Part shown: in pieces, positions 36,019 to 44,075 of the stretch
Layout of the letters: each line of letters begins with the position of its first letter
How positions within the stretch are numbered: the stretch's first letter is position 1
NCBI GenBank assembly: GCA_030601885.1
Contig: JAUWAU010000014.1
Coordinates: forward strand, 1-64,000
DNA length: 64,000 nucleotides
Direction: 5' to 3'
Origin: Armatimonadota bacterium
GTDB taxonomy: Bacteria; Armatimonadota; Zipacnadia; JAUWAU01
Position numbers and translations under genes: made by a program
The notes under the pieces: model-generated
The model's input: only the letters and a program-made list of their open reading frames with translations
Told to the model about the DNA's origin: nothing
The model's database searches: none

Positions 36019-36958
36019 CGAGAGCTCCCTCCTCCCGCATCGCTTGCGTGAAAACATCCTCCAGCCCCGGCTCTATGGGCTCAACGACGGCGACCCGGAC
36101 GCCGGCCCGCTCGAGGGCACTCACAAGCACCTCCCGCGGCGCCGTCTGCTCCGCGGCGACGTGAAGACGGTCCCCAAAGACGGTCACGAACCGGACATCG
36201 GGCAGCTTCTCCAGCACTCGTCTGGCCTCCGCCTGCGGCGTCGCCACCACATTGAATAGCCTGCCGCCCATTTGCGTCTTCAGTTCAGCGGGGGTGCCGC
36301 AGGTCAGAATCCGGCCGCTCTGCATGAGGGCGACGCGGTCGCACCGTTCAGCCTCGTCCATGTAGGGAGTGCTGACGAGGATGGTTACCCCCTCGGCCGG
36401 CAGCCCATACAGTAGGCGCCAGAAGTCTCGCCGCGAGGCCGGATCGACGCCGGTGCTCGGCTCGTCGAGGAACAGGACCTCGGGACGATGTATGAGGGCA
36501 CACATGAGGCCCAGCTTCTGCTTCATGCCGCCGCTCAGGTGTTCGGCGAGCCGATCGACAAAGGGTCCCAAGCGCGTGATTCGGAGGAGGTGATCGACCC
36601 GCTCCGCGTACGTGTCCCGTGCAACGCCGTACACCTGGGCGCAGAAGGCCACGTTCTCCTGCACCGTAAGATCGCCGTACAGCGCGAACGTCTGGGCGAG
36701 ATAGCCGGTGTGCGGCTTCACGGATTCGGGAGATGACACGACGTCCCGCCCAGCCACCGCCACCTCTCCCTCATCAGGACGCACCAGGCCGCACAGGATG
36801 CGAATGAGAGTGGTCTTCCCAGCGCCATCCGGACCGACAAGGCCGAAGACCTCGCCTTTTCGCACCTGGAGATGCACACCGTCGAGGGCCGCGACGTCGC
36901 CGAAGGTCTTTCGGAGGCCGCGGACCTCGATGAGGTTGCCCGACTCAACAGCCAACAC
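36011..36958 (-). CDS. ABC transporter ATP-binding protein (first ATPase)
   Basis: 315 residues. Walker A GPDGAGKTT, canonical signature LSGGMKQK, Walker B VLFLDEPSTGVDP and STPYMDE in place of the usual switch histidine. The pairing of this ATPase with the next one, each near 300 residues, corresponds to the N- and C-terminal halves of YbhF. The GTG start at 36958 is chosen from the domain boundary (IEVRGLRKTFGDVAALDGV). It overlaps the second ATPase gene by eight bases. About 240 bases of hairpin repeats separate it from the HlyD gene upstream. Confidence 0.87.
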   Translation of the reverse strand: MLAVESGNLIEVRGLRKTFGDVAALDGVHLQVRKGEVFGLVGPDGAGKTTLIRILCGLVRPDEGEVAVAGRDVVSSPESVKPHTGYLAQTFALYGDLTVQENVAFCAQVYGVARDTYAERVDHLLRITRLGPFVDRLAEHLSGGMKQKLGLMCALIHRPEVLFLDEPSTGVDPASRRDFWRLLYGLPAEGVTILVSTPYMDEAERCDRVALMQSGRILTCGTPAELKTQMGGRLFNVVATPQAEARRVLEKLPDVRFVTVFGDRLHVAAEQTAPREVLVSALERAGVRVAVVEPIEPGLEDVFTQAMREEGALVG

Positions 36959-37002
36959 TTGATACGAACCCTTTTCTGGTCTGCGAAGGCGAGACAGGAG
37001 AC

Positions 37003-37083
37003 GTGTGCCACGGCTTGCTTGTCAAGCCGTGCGTTCCCTGCGAGGCGAAAGGCACACGGGTAGCAAGCTACCCGTGCCACACG
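37003..37083 (+). repeat. GTGTGCCACGGC-type double hairpin repeat, copy 2
   Basis: Hairpin ACGGCTTGCTTGTCAAGCCGT and hairpin CACGGGTAGC/GCTACCCGTG, with GTGTGCC and GGCACAC borders. Same design as 10594-10676 in opposite orientation. Lies between HlyD and ATPase genes of the efflux operon, where it might modulate read-through. Confidence 0.65.
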
Positions 37084-37124
37084 ATCCTCGCTGGCAAGCC
37101 ACCCGCGGTACAGCTCGCCCCTCC

Positions 37125-37180
37125 GTGTGCCACGGCTTGCTCGTCAAGCCGTGCGTTCCCTGCGAGGCGAAAGGCACACG
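37125..37180 (+). repeat. GTGTGCCACGGC-type repeat, copy 3 (single hairpin)
   Basis: Almost identical to the first 56 bases of the unit at 37003, including the GTTCCCTGCGAGGCGAAAGG linker. The second hairpin is missing. Confidence 0.65.
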
Positions 37181-37198
37181 AAGCGCCCTGGGCATAAC

Positions 37199-38833
37199 TC
37201 AGCGCAACACGTCCGCCGGCATGCCTGGTTTCAGCAGCCCGTCCGCATCGCCCAGCCGGATCTTTATCCAGTAGACCTGCCTGACCCGCTGCTCTGCCGT
37301 TTGCACGTCCTTCGGCGTGAACTCCGCTTCGTCCGAGATTCGGATGACCTTTCCCTCAAAGTCGCGGTCGGGCACCGCCTCGGTGGCCACGCGCAGCGTC
37401 TGACCCAGCTTCACCTTCCCGAGTTCTGTGAAGGCCAAATACGCTCGCAGCCAGATGTTTTCAAGATCCGTGAGCACAACGATGGGGACGCCGGCGCCGA
37501 CGACCTCCCCCGGTTCGGCGACCTCTTCAGTGACGGTGCCGGAACACGGAGCGACGATGTTGCAGTATGCGCGGCGGACCTTGGCGGCTTTGAGAGCGCC
37601 TCGCGCCTCGGCCAGCCGGCCCCGGGCGTTCTCGATGGCCTCGTCCGTATAACCGTCGAGCAGCAGGTCGAGCTCCGCGCGGGCGGCCGCCTCGAGAGCC
37701 ACGGCGCTTTCGAGAGCCGCCTGCGCCGCGTCTCGCCGCTGGCGCGCGTTGAGGCGATCCTCGTACAATTCGGTGGCGTTTCTCAGGGCGTCCCGTGCGG
37801 CGTCGGCTTCGGCCTCGGCCGCAACGAGAGCCGAGCGGGCGAGTCGAATCTGCTCGTCTCGCGTACCGGCCAGCAGGACGTCGAGTTGTGCCCGGGCGAC
37901 GTCTCGCGCCCGTATTGCCTCCTGCAACGCGCTCTGCGCCGCATCGCGTGCCTGCTTGGCCTGTGCGCGCGTCAGAGCCACATGCTGGCGGGCATCAGGG
38001 ACGGCGCGGCTTGCCCCATCCAACCGGGCGCCGGCCAGCGTCTGCTGCGTGCGCGCTCGATCTAGTGTCTGCCGTGTGGCCGCGTCGCCCGCGGCCAAGG
38101 TCTCAGCCCTTGCCAACTCGGTCGTGGCCAAGGACGCATCCGCGCGTCGGACGGAGTGCTCCGTGGAAGCGACGATCAAGGGGGTTTCGAGAACGCGGTG
38201 GTGCGCGTATACTTCCTCCGCATTCCGGGCGGCAGTCCGGGCCGCCTCGAGCCTGGCTTCGGCCTCCCGCAGCGCGGCCCGGCGCGTCTCGATCTCCTCC
38301 TCGATTGGTCCGGCAATCGCCTCGTCCAGCGTCGCCCGGCTCCCCGCTGCGTTGGCGTCGGCGGTGCGCACCCTCGAGCGAGCGGCATCCAGTTGCTGCT
38401 TGAGCTCGGTGACCTTCGCGTACGACTCCCTCGCGGTTCGCAGATCTAGCTCGGCGCCACGCCGAGAGGCCTGTGCCTGCGCCAGCCGTGCTCGAGCAGC
38501 ATCGATCTGTTCCGGCCGTGAGCCGCGCTCCAGCTCTCGCAGAGCAGCCGCGGCGGCGTATGCGGCTCCCTCAGCGCGTTCGACCTCGGCGTCGATGTCG
38601 GCGTGCTCCAAAGTGGCGATCGTCTGCTCGGCTTTCACGCGGTCACCCTCGCGCACGAGAATCCGTTCGAGTCGCCCGCTGATCTTCGCGCTCACCTGCA
38701 CCTCGTCGGCCTCTATGATGCCGCTGCCGAGAATGTTGCGGCCGGGCTTCCGGTGAGCGATCAGACTGACGGCCCCAACCGCCGCCGCGATGAGCACCAC
38801 CGCAATGAGCACGGGCCGTATTCGTCGCTTCAT
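37199..38833 (-). CDS. HlyD-family periplasmic adaptor with extended coiled coil
   Basis: 544 residues; E. coli YbhG-type adaptors are near 330. One N-terminal membrane helix (VLIAVVLIAAAVGAVSLIA) precedes a lipoyl half-motif GIIEADEVQVSAKISGRLERILVREGDRVKAEQ. About 300 residues of Ala/Arg/Glu-rich coiled coil follow, then the second lipoyl half and beta-barrel (NIVAPCSGTVTEEVAEPGEVVGAGVPIVVLTDLENIWLRAYL). The adaptor bridges the ABC permeases and the TolC protein. The long hairpin would reach further into the periplasm. ATG 38833 overlaps the TolC stop (ATGA), preceded by GGAGG. Confidence 0.9.
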   Translation of the reverse strand: MKRRIRPVLIAVVLIAAAVGAVSLIAHRKPGRNILGSGIIEADEVQVSAKISGRLERILVREGDRVKAEQTIATLEHADIDAEVERAEGAAYAAAAALRELERGSRPEQIDAARARLAQAQASRRGAELDLRTARESYAKVTELKQQLDAARSRVRTADANAAGSRATLDEAIAGPIEEEIETRRAALREAEARLEAARTAARNAEEVYAHHRVLETPLIVASTEHSVRRADASLATTELARAETLAAGDAATRQTLDRARTQQTLAGARLDGASRAVPDARQHVALTRAQAKQARDAAQSALQEAIRARDVARAQLDVLLAGTRDEQIRLARSALVAAEAEADAARDALRNATELYEDRLNARQRRDAAQAALESAVALEAAARAELDLLLDGYTDEAIENARGRLAEARGALKAAKVRRAYCNIVAPCSGTVTEEVAEPGEVVGAGVPIVVLTDLENIWLRAYLAFTELGKVKLGQTLRVATEAVPDRDFEGKVIRISDEAEFTPKDVQTAEQRVRQVYWIKIRLGDADGLLKPGMPADVLR

Positions 38834-40173
38834 CTGCCGGCCTCCTCGGTTCGAGCAAGGAACATCGCTCGAATCAAGCCTAACGCCCGCGCGCGGCCGA
38901 GAAGAGCCGTGCTTAACGCATCGTCCGCCTGCGCGTTCCGCGCCTGCGCCTCTTCGAGAGCGGACTGCGCAGTGACGAGCCGCTGCCTGGTGGCGGCGCC
39001 GGCCTCATACGCCACGCGCGCTTCGCGTGCCGCGGCCTCCGCGGCCCGGAGCGTCTCCCGGGCGGCCGCCACTGTCTCCCGGGCGTCGCCGACCCGCCGT
39101 GCAGACTCTCCCACTTGAAACACGACGACGGCCTCCAGATCTCGCTTGGTCAGTTCCAACTCCCGCACGCTGGCTCTTGCCCGGCGCTCCTGGGCGCGGG
39201 GGGCGGCGTAGTTCAGGATGGGCCAGGAGAACTGGAGCCCAAGGAATTCCTGGTGCGCCTCCGCCACGTCAGTTGGAGATTGCAGTGCTGCCTCGGCCAT
39301 AGTGCTGATGATTGGCCGGCGCTGGGCCTTGGCCTGGGCAATGGCTTTCCGCGCCGCCTCGCGGCGGTGCTCGAGGGCGAGCAGCTCCGGCCGCGTGGCG
39401 AGAGCGATACTGGTTGCTTCAGCGGAATCCTGCGGGGGGTTAAGTGCAATCGGCTCATCGACGAGCTCGACATGCGCGTGCAGTTCCCGGCCGAGCAATC
39501 TGTTGAACTCCTGCTCTGCATCCACAATGGCACTTTCCGCTGCCGCCAATGCCTGCTTATCCCGCCGATGGGCGGCGGCAGCCCCAGAGAGCGTCGCACC
39601 GGTGAGGGCGCCGGCCGTCCGGGTCACCTGCGCCGCTCGCAGGTTTTCCTCGGTGCGCTTCAGGGCGGCCTGGGCCGCCGCTCGCGCGCTCCGCGCACTA
39701 AGCACTCGGTAGTACGCGATACCAACCTCATACAGAAGCTGTTCGGTAGCCTGCTGGAGATCGGCCTCGGCGGCATCGAACTGAGCACGTGCCGCTCCAG
39801 TGGCGGCGGCCACCCACCCCCCCGTCCACAGCGGCCACACAACACCGGCGCTCAAGCTGCCCTGCAGCGCCCGGTTGATCTTGATGGTACGCCCGTCACC
39901 GACAGGAATCGCGAACTCCTGCAGCGGCCCCTGGAGACGTGTTGATGCCCCAAGCGTGAACACCGCTTCCGCGCCCGATCGCGCCAAGGCGACGTCGGCG
40001 CCGGCCCGGTCAGTCCGGGCGACCGCGGCGGCCATCTGTGGGTTGTGGTCTAGCGCATAGGCGAGAGCGTCGGCGAGCGAGAGCCTATCGGCCTGTTGTG
40101 TCCGCGCGGAGGTGGCTGACCAGAGGTGGAATAACGCAGCGATTGCGATGATCCTGAATGAACGCTCACTCAA
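38830..40173 (-). CDS. TolC-family outer membrane efflux protein
   Basis: 447 residues with a signal peptide (FRIIAIAALFHLWSATSA). Two OEP repeats: LADALAYALDHNPQMAAAVAR begins the first and PELLALEHRREAARKAIAQAKAQRRP the second, with the helical barrel rich in Ala/Arg/Glu. The outer membrane implies a Gram-negative envelope. The TTG start at 40173 overlaps the end of the TetR gene and lies inside a second copy of the operator-like sequence (40155-40177), an unusual position for a start codon. Confidence 0.87.
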   Translation of the reverse strand: MSERSFRIIAIAALFHLWSATSARTQQADRLSLADALAYALDHNPQMAAAVARTDRAGADVALARSGAEAVFTLGASTRLQGPLQEFAIPVGDGRTIKINRALQGSLSAGVVWPLWTGGWVAAATGAARAQFDAAEADLQQATEQLLYEVGIAYYRVLSARSARAAAQAALKRTEENLRAAQVTRTAGALTGATLSGAAAAHRRDKQALAAAESAIVDAEQEFNRLLGRELHAHVELVDEPIALNPPQDSAEATSIALATRPELLALEHRREAARKAIAQAKAQRRPIISTMAEAALQSPTDVAEAHQEFLGLQFSWPILNYAAPRAQERRARASVRELELTKRDLEAVVVFQVGESARRVGDARETVAAARETLRAAEAAAREARVAYEAGAATRQRLVTAQSALEEAQARNAQADDALSTALLGRARALGLIRAMFLARTEEAGR

Positions 40174-40177
40174 TATC
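40155..40177 (-). promoter_or_regulatory. Second operator-like palindrome at the TolC start
   Basis: On the minus strand ATATTGAGTGAGCG matches the main operator exactly for 14 bases, then TTCATTCA resembles its other half with two substitutions. It straddles the TetR 3' end and the TolC start codon. Bound repressor here could block an internal promoter or translation. Confidence 0.5.
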
Positions 40178-40822
40178 GCCGCCTCCTCGGTCGCTGGTCA
40201 GCTCCTGGTGTTTCGTGTCGGCCGTTCTCGATGCCAACCCGTTCACCAACACATCGATCAACCCGTCCGCGTAGTCGTCGGGCGAGAGGTGCTTAAGGGG
40301 GGGCGAGAGGCGATACTGGGACAGAGTGAACAGGACCATAGAACCGGCAACTGTGCGGGCTGCCACCGTGGTATCTACCGGCCGCAGTTCGCCCCTGGCT
40401 ATCTTCCTGTCCAGATAGCCGGCGAGGCGGTCCGTGACCTCGCGAACGATCCGGGCCACGCGTTCCGCGAGGCGCGGGTTGGTGGCCATTTGCGACCAAA
40501 CGACGGCGAAGACGTCGGCATTCCGTGCCATGCGGGCGAGCCCTTCGGCGACGAATTCGCGCAGGGCAACCTCCACGGGGAGCGTCTCGGAAAGAGCCCC
40601 CGGCTGTGCCAGCCACGGCAGAATCGAGCGCTCCTGGATCACGGCATCCAGGAGGGCTTCCTTGCTGTCGAAGTAGTGGTAGATGAGTCCCTCAGCCACG
40701 CGGGCTTCAGTCGCGATCTGGCGTATGGTGCCGGCGTCGAAGCCATAGGTGGCGAAGACTTTGAGCGCGGCTTCCGTGATCGTCGCCTTGCTGTCCGCTA
40801 TCCTGGACCGTTTGCGGGGCAT
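40166..40822 (-). CDS. TetR-family regulator of the efflux operon
   Basis: 218 residues. The N-terminal helix-turn-helix is clear (ITEAALKVFATYGFDAGTIRQIATEARVAEGLIYHYFDSKEALLDAVI, about 14-62). The rest is the helical ligand-binding domain, ending with a DUF-type TetR_C pattern. First gene of the seven-gene operon, like CecR in front of ybhGFSR. A perfect palindrome 10 bases upstream of the ATG overlaps the promoter, so autorepression released by a toxic ligand is the natural model. Confidence 0.9.
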   Translation of the reverse strand: MPRKRSRIADSKATITEAALKVFATYGFDAGTIRQIATEARVAEGLIYHYFDSKEALLDAVIQERSILPWLAQPGALSETLPVEVALREFVAEGLARMARNADVFAVVWSQMATNPRLAERVARIVREVTDRLAGYLDRKIARGELRPVDTTVAARTVAGSMVLFTLSQYRLSPPLKHLSPDDYADGLIDVLVNGLASRTADTKHQELTSDRGGGDIE

Positions 40823-40832
40823 GGCAATGTAC

Positions 40833-40862
40833 CTATATTGAGTGAGCGCTCACTCAATATAG
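40833..40862. promoter_or_regulatory. Perfect 30-bp palindromic operator
   Basis: The sequence TATATTGAGTGAGCG and its exact complement meet without a spacer, giving a perfect palindrome from 40833 to 40862. It covers the -10 hexamer and the start point region of the TetR operon. A near half-site TGAGTGAGCG also occurs at 40914-40923. Length and symmetry fit a TetR-family dimer site. Confidence 0.85.
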
Positions 40863-40884
40863 CGGCATTTGCACGAGCTGTCAA
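40856..40884 (-). promoter_or_regulatory. Consensus sigma-70 promoter of the efflux operon
   Basis: On the minus strand TTGACA (40884-40879), a 17-base spacer and TATATT (40861-40856). The -10 lies inside the operator palindrome, so repressor and RNA polymerase would compete. The TetR start codon is 34 bases downstream of the -10. Confidence 0.82.
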
Positions 40885-40969
40885 GGGGCTGAGACAGTGC
40901 GCTTTGATCGGGGGATGAGTGAGCGTATCGGGTTACCTGAACGCTGTTGGCGTCTGCTTTGGGCGGCCG

Positions 40970-41674
40970 CTACTTGCGTATCTCCAGCCACCAGCCGACC
41001 TGGGGCTCCTTGATGAGCCGGTACTTCTTAATGCCGGCTTTCCTCGCGAGCTCGGGCAGCCGGTCGCCGGGGCCGCTCCAGCCCTCGGGCTTCTTCTTCT
41101 CGAAGCGCTCCAGCCGCCATTTCACCAACTGCGCTCGGATCTCCGGGTCCAGAAGACGACCGAAGCCTCCGTGGCCGATGTAGCCGACGCCGCCCGGCTT
41201 CAGAATCCGGTAGCACTCCTTGAGTCCCTGCACCTGATCGGGCCAGAAGGGGATGCAGCCGCGGCTGAAGATGAAGTCGGCGAAGTTCTCCCTGAAGGGC
41301 ATGTCCTGCGCGTCGCCCTCGACCGGGATCACTCGCCCGGTCAGGCCTGCCTCATCCACGAGGACGCCCAGGAGCCTCATCGACCACACGTTGATGTCCA
41401 GCGCGTACACCTTCATCTCGGTCTTCCTCGCCAGGTCCATAGGGAACGAGCTGCAACTGCTGCCCACATCCACTGCGACTCCCGTCTTCAGGTTGTAGTC
41501 CATCACCATCTGCCGCGCCAGCGGCTCGTATATGGGTGCAAAGCGCCCGGTCGCCACCCGGTAGAACGAGCACTTCTCCTTGAGCGCCTCGATGTAGTCG
41601 TCGGCTGTCGCCCTCTGGACTACGAGCGGCACCACGAGGGTGAGGGCCACAATCCACGGAACAGTCCTTTTCAT
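40970..41674 (-). CDS. SAM-dependent methyltransferase with an N-terminal signal peptide
   Basis: 234 residues. The class I methyltransferase core is visible: VAVDVGSSCSSFPMDLARK (motif I, with Ser replacing some glycines), VYALDIN (acidic SAM ribose contact), GDAQDMPFRENFADFIFSRG and LKECYRILKPGGVGYIGHGG. Unusually, the start chosen by the strong GAGGAG seven bases upstream gives MKRTVPWIVALTLVVPLVVQRATADD, a convincing signal peptide. SAM is cytoplasmic, so an exported enzyme would be odd. The peptide may serve as a membrane anchor, or the domain may have lost catalysis. No other start fits better. Confidence 0.75.
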   Translation of the reverse strand: MKRTVPWIVALTLVVPLVVQRATADDYIEALKEKCSFYRVATGRFAPIYEPLARQMVMDYNLKTGVAVDVGSSCSSFPMDLARKTEMKVYALDINVWSMRLLGVLVDEAGLTGRVIPVEGDAQDMPFRENFADFIFSRGCIPFWPDQVQGLKECYRILKPGGVGYIGHGGFGRLLDPEIRAQLVKWRLERFEKKKPEGWSGPGDRLPELARKAGIKKYRLIKEPQVGWWLEIRK

Positions 41675-41786
41675 CGGAGACTCCTCTCCCGCATCTAACC
41701 GAATCTGCAAGGTATCAGCCCCTGAGCACACGCCCGCAGTCCGCGGACCTACCTCGCGCCCCACCGCACGCGCGTGCATGCAGGAG

Positions 41787-42443
41787 CTACTTGAACACGT
41801 CCCTGGCACGACCGCCCTGGAACTTCACGTGGCCGTCCATGTAGCAGATATTGATGGACCCCCTGTGCGAGTCGTGGAGGGCAATACCGTGATTGACGCG
41901 CGTGAGTTTGCACCATGCATCCGACCATAGCCAGTAGTCGCTGTCCCATGTCTCGCGCATAACGCGAGGTTTGTCCTTTAGTCGCGCTCGCAGGAACGCC
42001 CACGAAATCCACGTACTGTACTCCGGCTTGGGCGGGTCAACGGTGCTGGGCTTCCGATCAAAACTGAAGCAGTAGTAGCCGATGTTGCCGGCCGCCTTGT
42101 TCTCCGGCGTCGGTGAAAAGTCGGGCATGAACGCCGCCACTTTGGGCGTCGAGGGGCAGTACATGATGTCCATGTTCGCGGTGTACGGCTTGATCTGCCG
42201 CACGAGGCGCATGTGCGTGGTGCTGCTATTGCATGCGTAATAGTCGCAGGGCAGCCACTCGTCGTAGTCCTGCGAATACATGTGGGCGGCCATACCGAGT
42301 TGGCGCAGATTCGAGATACAAGTGGTTTTTCGGGCCGCCTCGCGCGCTCTGTGAACTACGGGAAAAAGCATCCCCGAGAGGATGGAGATAATGCCTATGA
42401 CGACCAGCAGCTCTATCAAAGTGAAGCCACGTCGATTCGCCAC
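41787..42443 (-). CDS. Type IV pilin-like / pseudopilin protein (DUF1559-like)
   Basis: 218 residues. The prepilin signal [35 protein letters not shown] has the G|F cleavage site and Glu5. The C-terminal [18 protein letters not shown] matches the H-X9-DG ending of planctomycete-type pseudopilins. It would be processed by a prepilin peptidase and assembled by a type II secretion/pilus system not present in this window. GTG 42443 has GGGAGG about seven bases upstream. Confidence 0.88.
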   Translation of the reverse strand: MANRRGFTLIELLVVIGIISILSGMLFPVVHRAREAARKTTCISNLRQLGMAAHMYSQDYDEWLPCDYYACNSSTTHMRLVRQIKPYTANMDIMYCPSTPKVAAFMPDFSPTPENKAAGNIGYYCFSFDRKPSTVDPPKPEYSTWISWAFLRARLKDKPRVMRETWDSDYWLWSDAWCKLTRVNHGIALHDSHRGSINICYMDGHVKFQGGRARDVFK

Positions 42444-42690
42444 AATGGTGCCTCCCAACGTGTGCGCAGGGGGGGCCATTTCCAACCGCGCTACCTCGCG
42501 TCGGTTCTGTGCGCTCTGGGTGTTTCTCAGCTATATTTGTCGTGTGCGGTTTTCCGATCGCCCTCGGGTGCCTCGGCACACCCAACCGTGCTCCCGTGAG
42601 GCAACCGACTGGGGTACGGGGCCGCCAGACCCGCCGACCGCACTGGCCTGCGCACCAGCAGAGCGGCACGACCACGCTCAACCCGCGTTT

Positions 42691-43860
42691 TCAGGCCACA
42701 TACTGCTCCACCACCGGCTTCATGCGCGCGATGGCGCTCCGGATGTTCTCCACCGAGTTCGCGTACGAGAGGCGCAGATACCCCTCGCCGCCGTCGCCGA
42801 AGGCGGTGCCAGACAGGACAGCCACGCCACCATCGTCGAGGATCTTCGCCGCCAACTCCCGGCAGTCGATGTTGTACCCCGTGGCGTTCGGGAACGCGTA
42901 AAAGGCGCCCTTGGGCTCGATGCACGACATGCCAGGCAGCGAGTTGAGGCCCTCGACGACGACGTCCCGGCGCCTCTTGAACTCCGCCACCATCTTCTGG
43001 CTCTCGTCCTGCGGCCCGCGCAGCGCCTCGATGCCCGCGTGCTGAATGAACGTGGGCGTGCACGAGCACGAGTTGGTGACGAGCTGGGCGATCTTCGCGG
43101 CCAGCTCCGTCGTCGCGACGCCGTAGCCGAGGCGCCAGCCGGTCATCGCGTACGTCTTGGAGAAGCCGTCAATGAGTATCGTGCGCTCCTTCATGCCGTC
43201 CAGCGCCGCGATGCTCGAGTGCTCCCCCTCGTACTGCATGTTGCAGTACGGCTCGTCGGACATCACGATCAGGTCGTGCTTGATGGCCAGTTCCGCTATC
43301 CTCACCAGGTCGTCGTGCGTGAGAGCACTGCCCGTGGGATTCTGCGGCGAGTTGATGATGATCATGCGGGTCTTGGGCGTGATGGCCGCCGCCAGCTCAT
43401 CGACGTCGAAGCGGAACTCATTCTCCTCCCGCAGCACGACGCTGACGGGCTTGGCGTCCACGAAATCGATGACGGACGGGTAGATGGGGAAGCCCGGGTC
43501 GGGCCATATCACCTCGTCGCCCTCATCCACGCACGCCAGGATGCCGAAGAAGATGATCGGCTTGGCGCCGGGCGTGATGACCACCTCATCGGGATCCACG
43601 GGGAAGCCGCGGCTGGTGCTGATGTACTCGGCGACGGCCTCCTTTAGCTCAGGGATTCCACCCGACGGGCAGTAGTGCGTCTGTCCATCGAGCAGCGCCT
43701 TGTAGGCGGCTTCGGAGATGTTCTTTGGCGTGTCGAAGTCGGGCTCGCCGATCTCCAGGTGGATGATATCGCGCCCCTGGGCCTCCAGTGCCTTCGCCTT
43801 GGCGAGGACCTCGAATGCCGTCTCTGTTCCCAGTCGCTCCATGCGCTGTGCGAGGTGCAA
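42691..43860 (-). CDS. PLP-dependent aminotransferase class I/II
   Basis: 389 residues, full length for the AspC/MalY-like fold. Lys235 in DGFSKTYAMTGWRLGYG is the Schiff-base lysine. Other motifs are EPDFDTP, YCPSGGIPELKEAVAEY, NSPQNPTGS, VMSDEPYCNMQY and the C-terminal YLRLSYANS arginine. Likely an aspartate or aromatic-type aminotransferase; exact substrate unknown. The TTG start at 43860 has GGAGG eight bases upstream; ATG 43842 is the alternative. It lies downstream of the sulfatase gene, separated by a hairpin element. Confidence 0.88.
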   Translation of the reverse strand: MHLAQRMERLGTETAFEVLAKAKALEAQGRDIIHLEIGEPDFDTPKNISEAAYKALLDGQTHYCPSGGIPELKEAVAEYISTSRGFPVDPDEVVITPGAKPIIFFGILACVDEGDEVIWPDPGFPIYPSVIDFVDAKPVSVVLREENEFRFDVDELAAAITPKTRMIIINSPQNPTGSALTHDDLVRIAELAIKHDLIVMSDEPYCNMQYEGEHSSIAALDGMKERTILIDGFSKTYAMTGWRLGYGVATTELAAKIAQLVTNSCSCTPTFIQHAGIEALRGPQDESQKMVAEFKRRRDVVVEGLNSLPGMSCIEPKGAFYAFPNATGYNIDCRELAAKILDDGGVAVLSGTAFGDGGEGYLRLSYANSVENIRSAIARMKPVVEQYVA

Positions 43861-43985
43861 TGATATCGCCTCCAGACTCGTCCGTGATAGTCTCCCCGTC
43901 CGGTGCTGTACTGGTAAGAATCCGATCCGGCGGCGGACCCTCCGCGCCCCCTTATTCGCCGAAGCGGGGCATCATCCTCCGTGTC

Positions 43986-44075
43986 GAGAACTGGTTTCAT
44001 AACCCCTTTGGTGTCTACGTTCTCGGCCCCGGATACTCGCGTTTTGGTGTGTGGCAGGTTATGAGACCAGTTCTC
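43986..44075. repeat. 90-bp inverted-repeat element at the sulfatase 3' end
   Basis: GAGAACTGGTTTCATAAC at 43986-44003 pairs with GTTATGAGACCAGTTCTC at 44058-44075 with one mismatch, around a 54-base loop. The right arm overlaps the sulfatase stop codon. No flanking duplication is visible. It is placed as a terminator would be and may be a small non-autonomous element. Confidence 0.65.
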
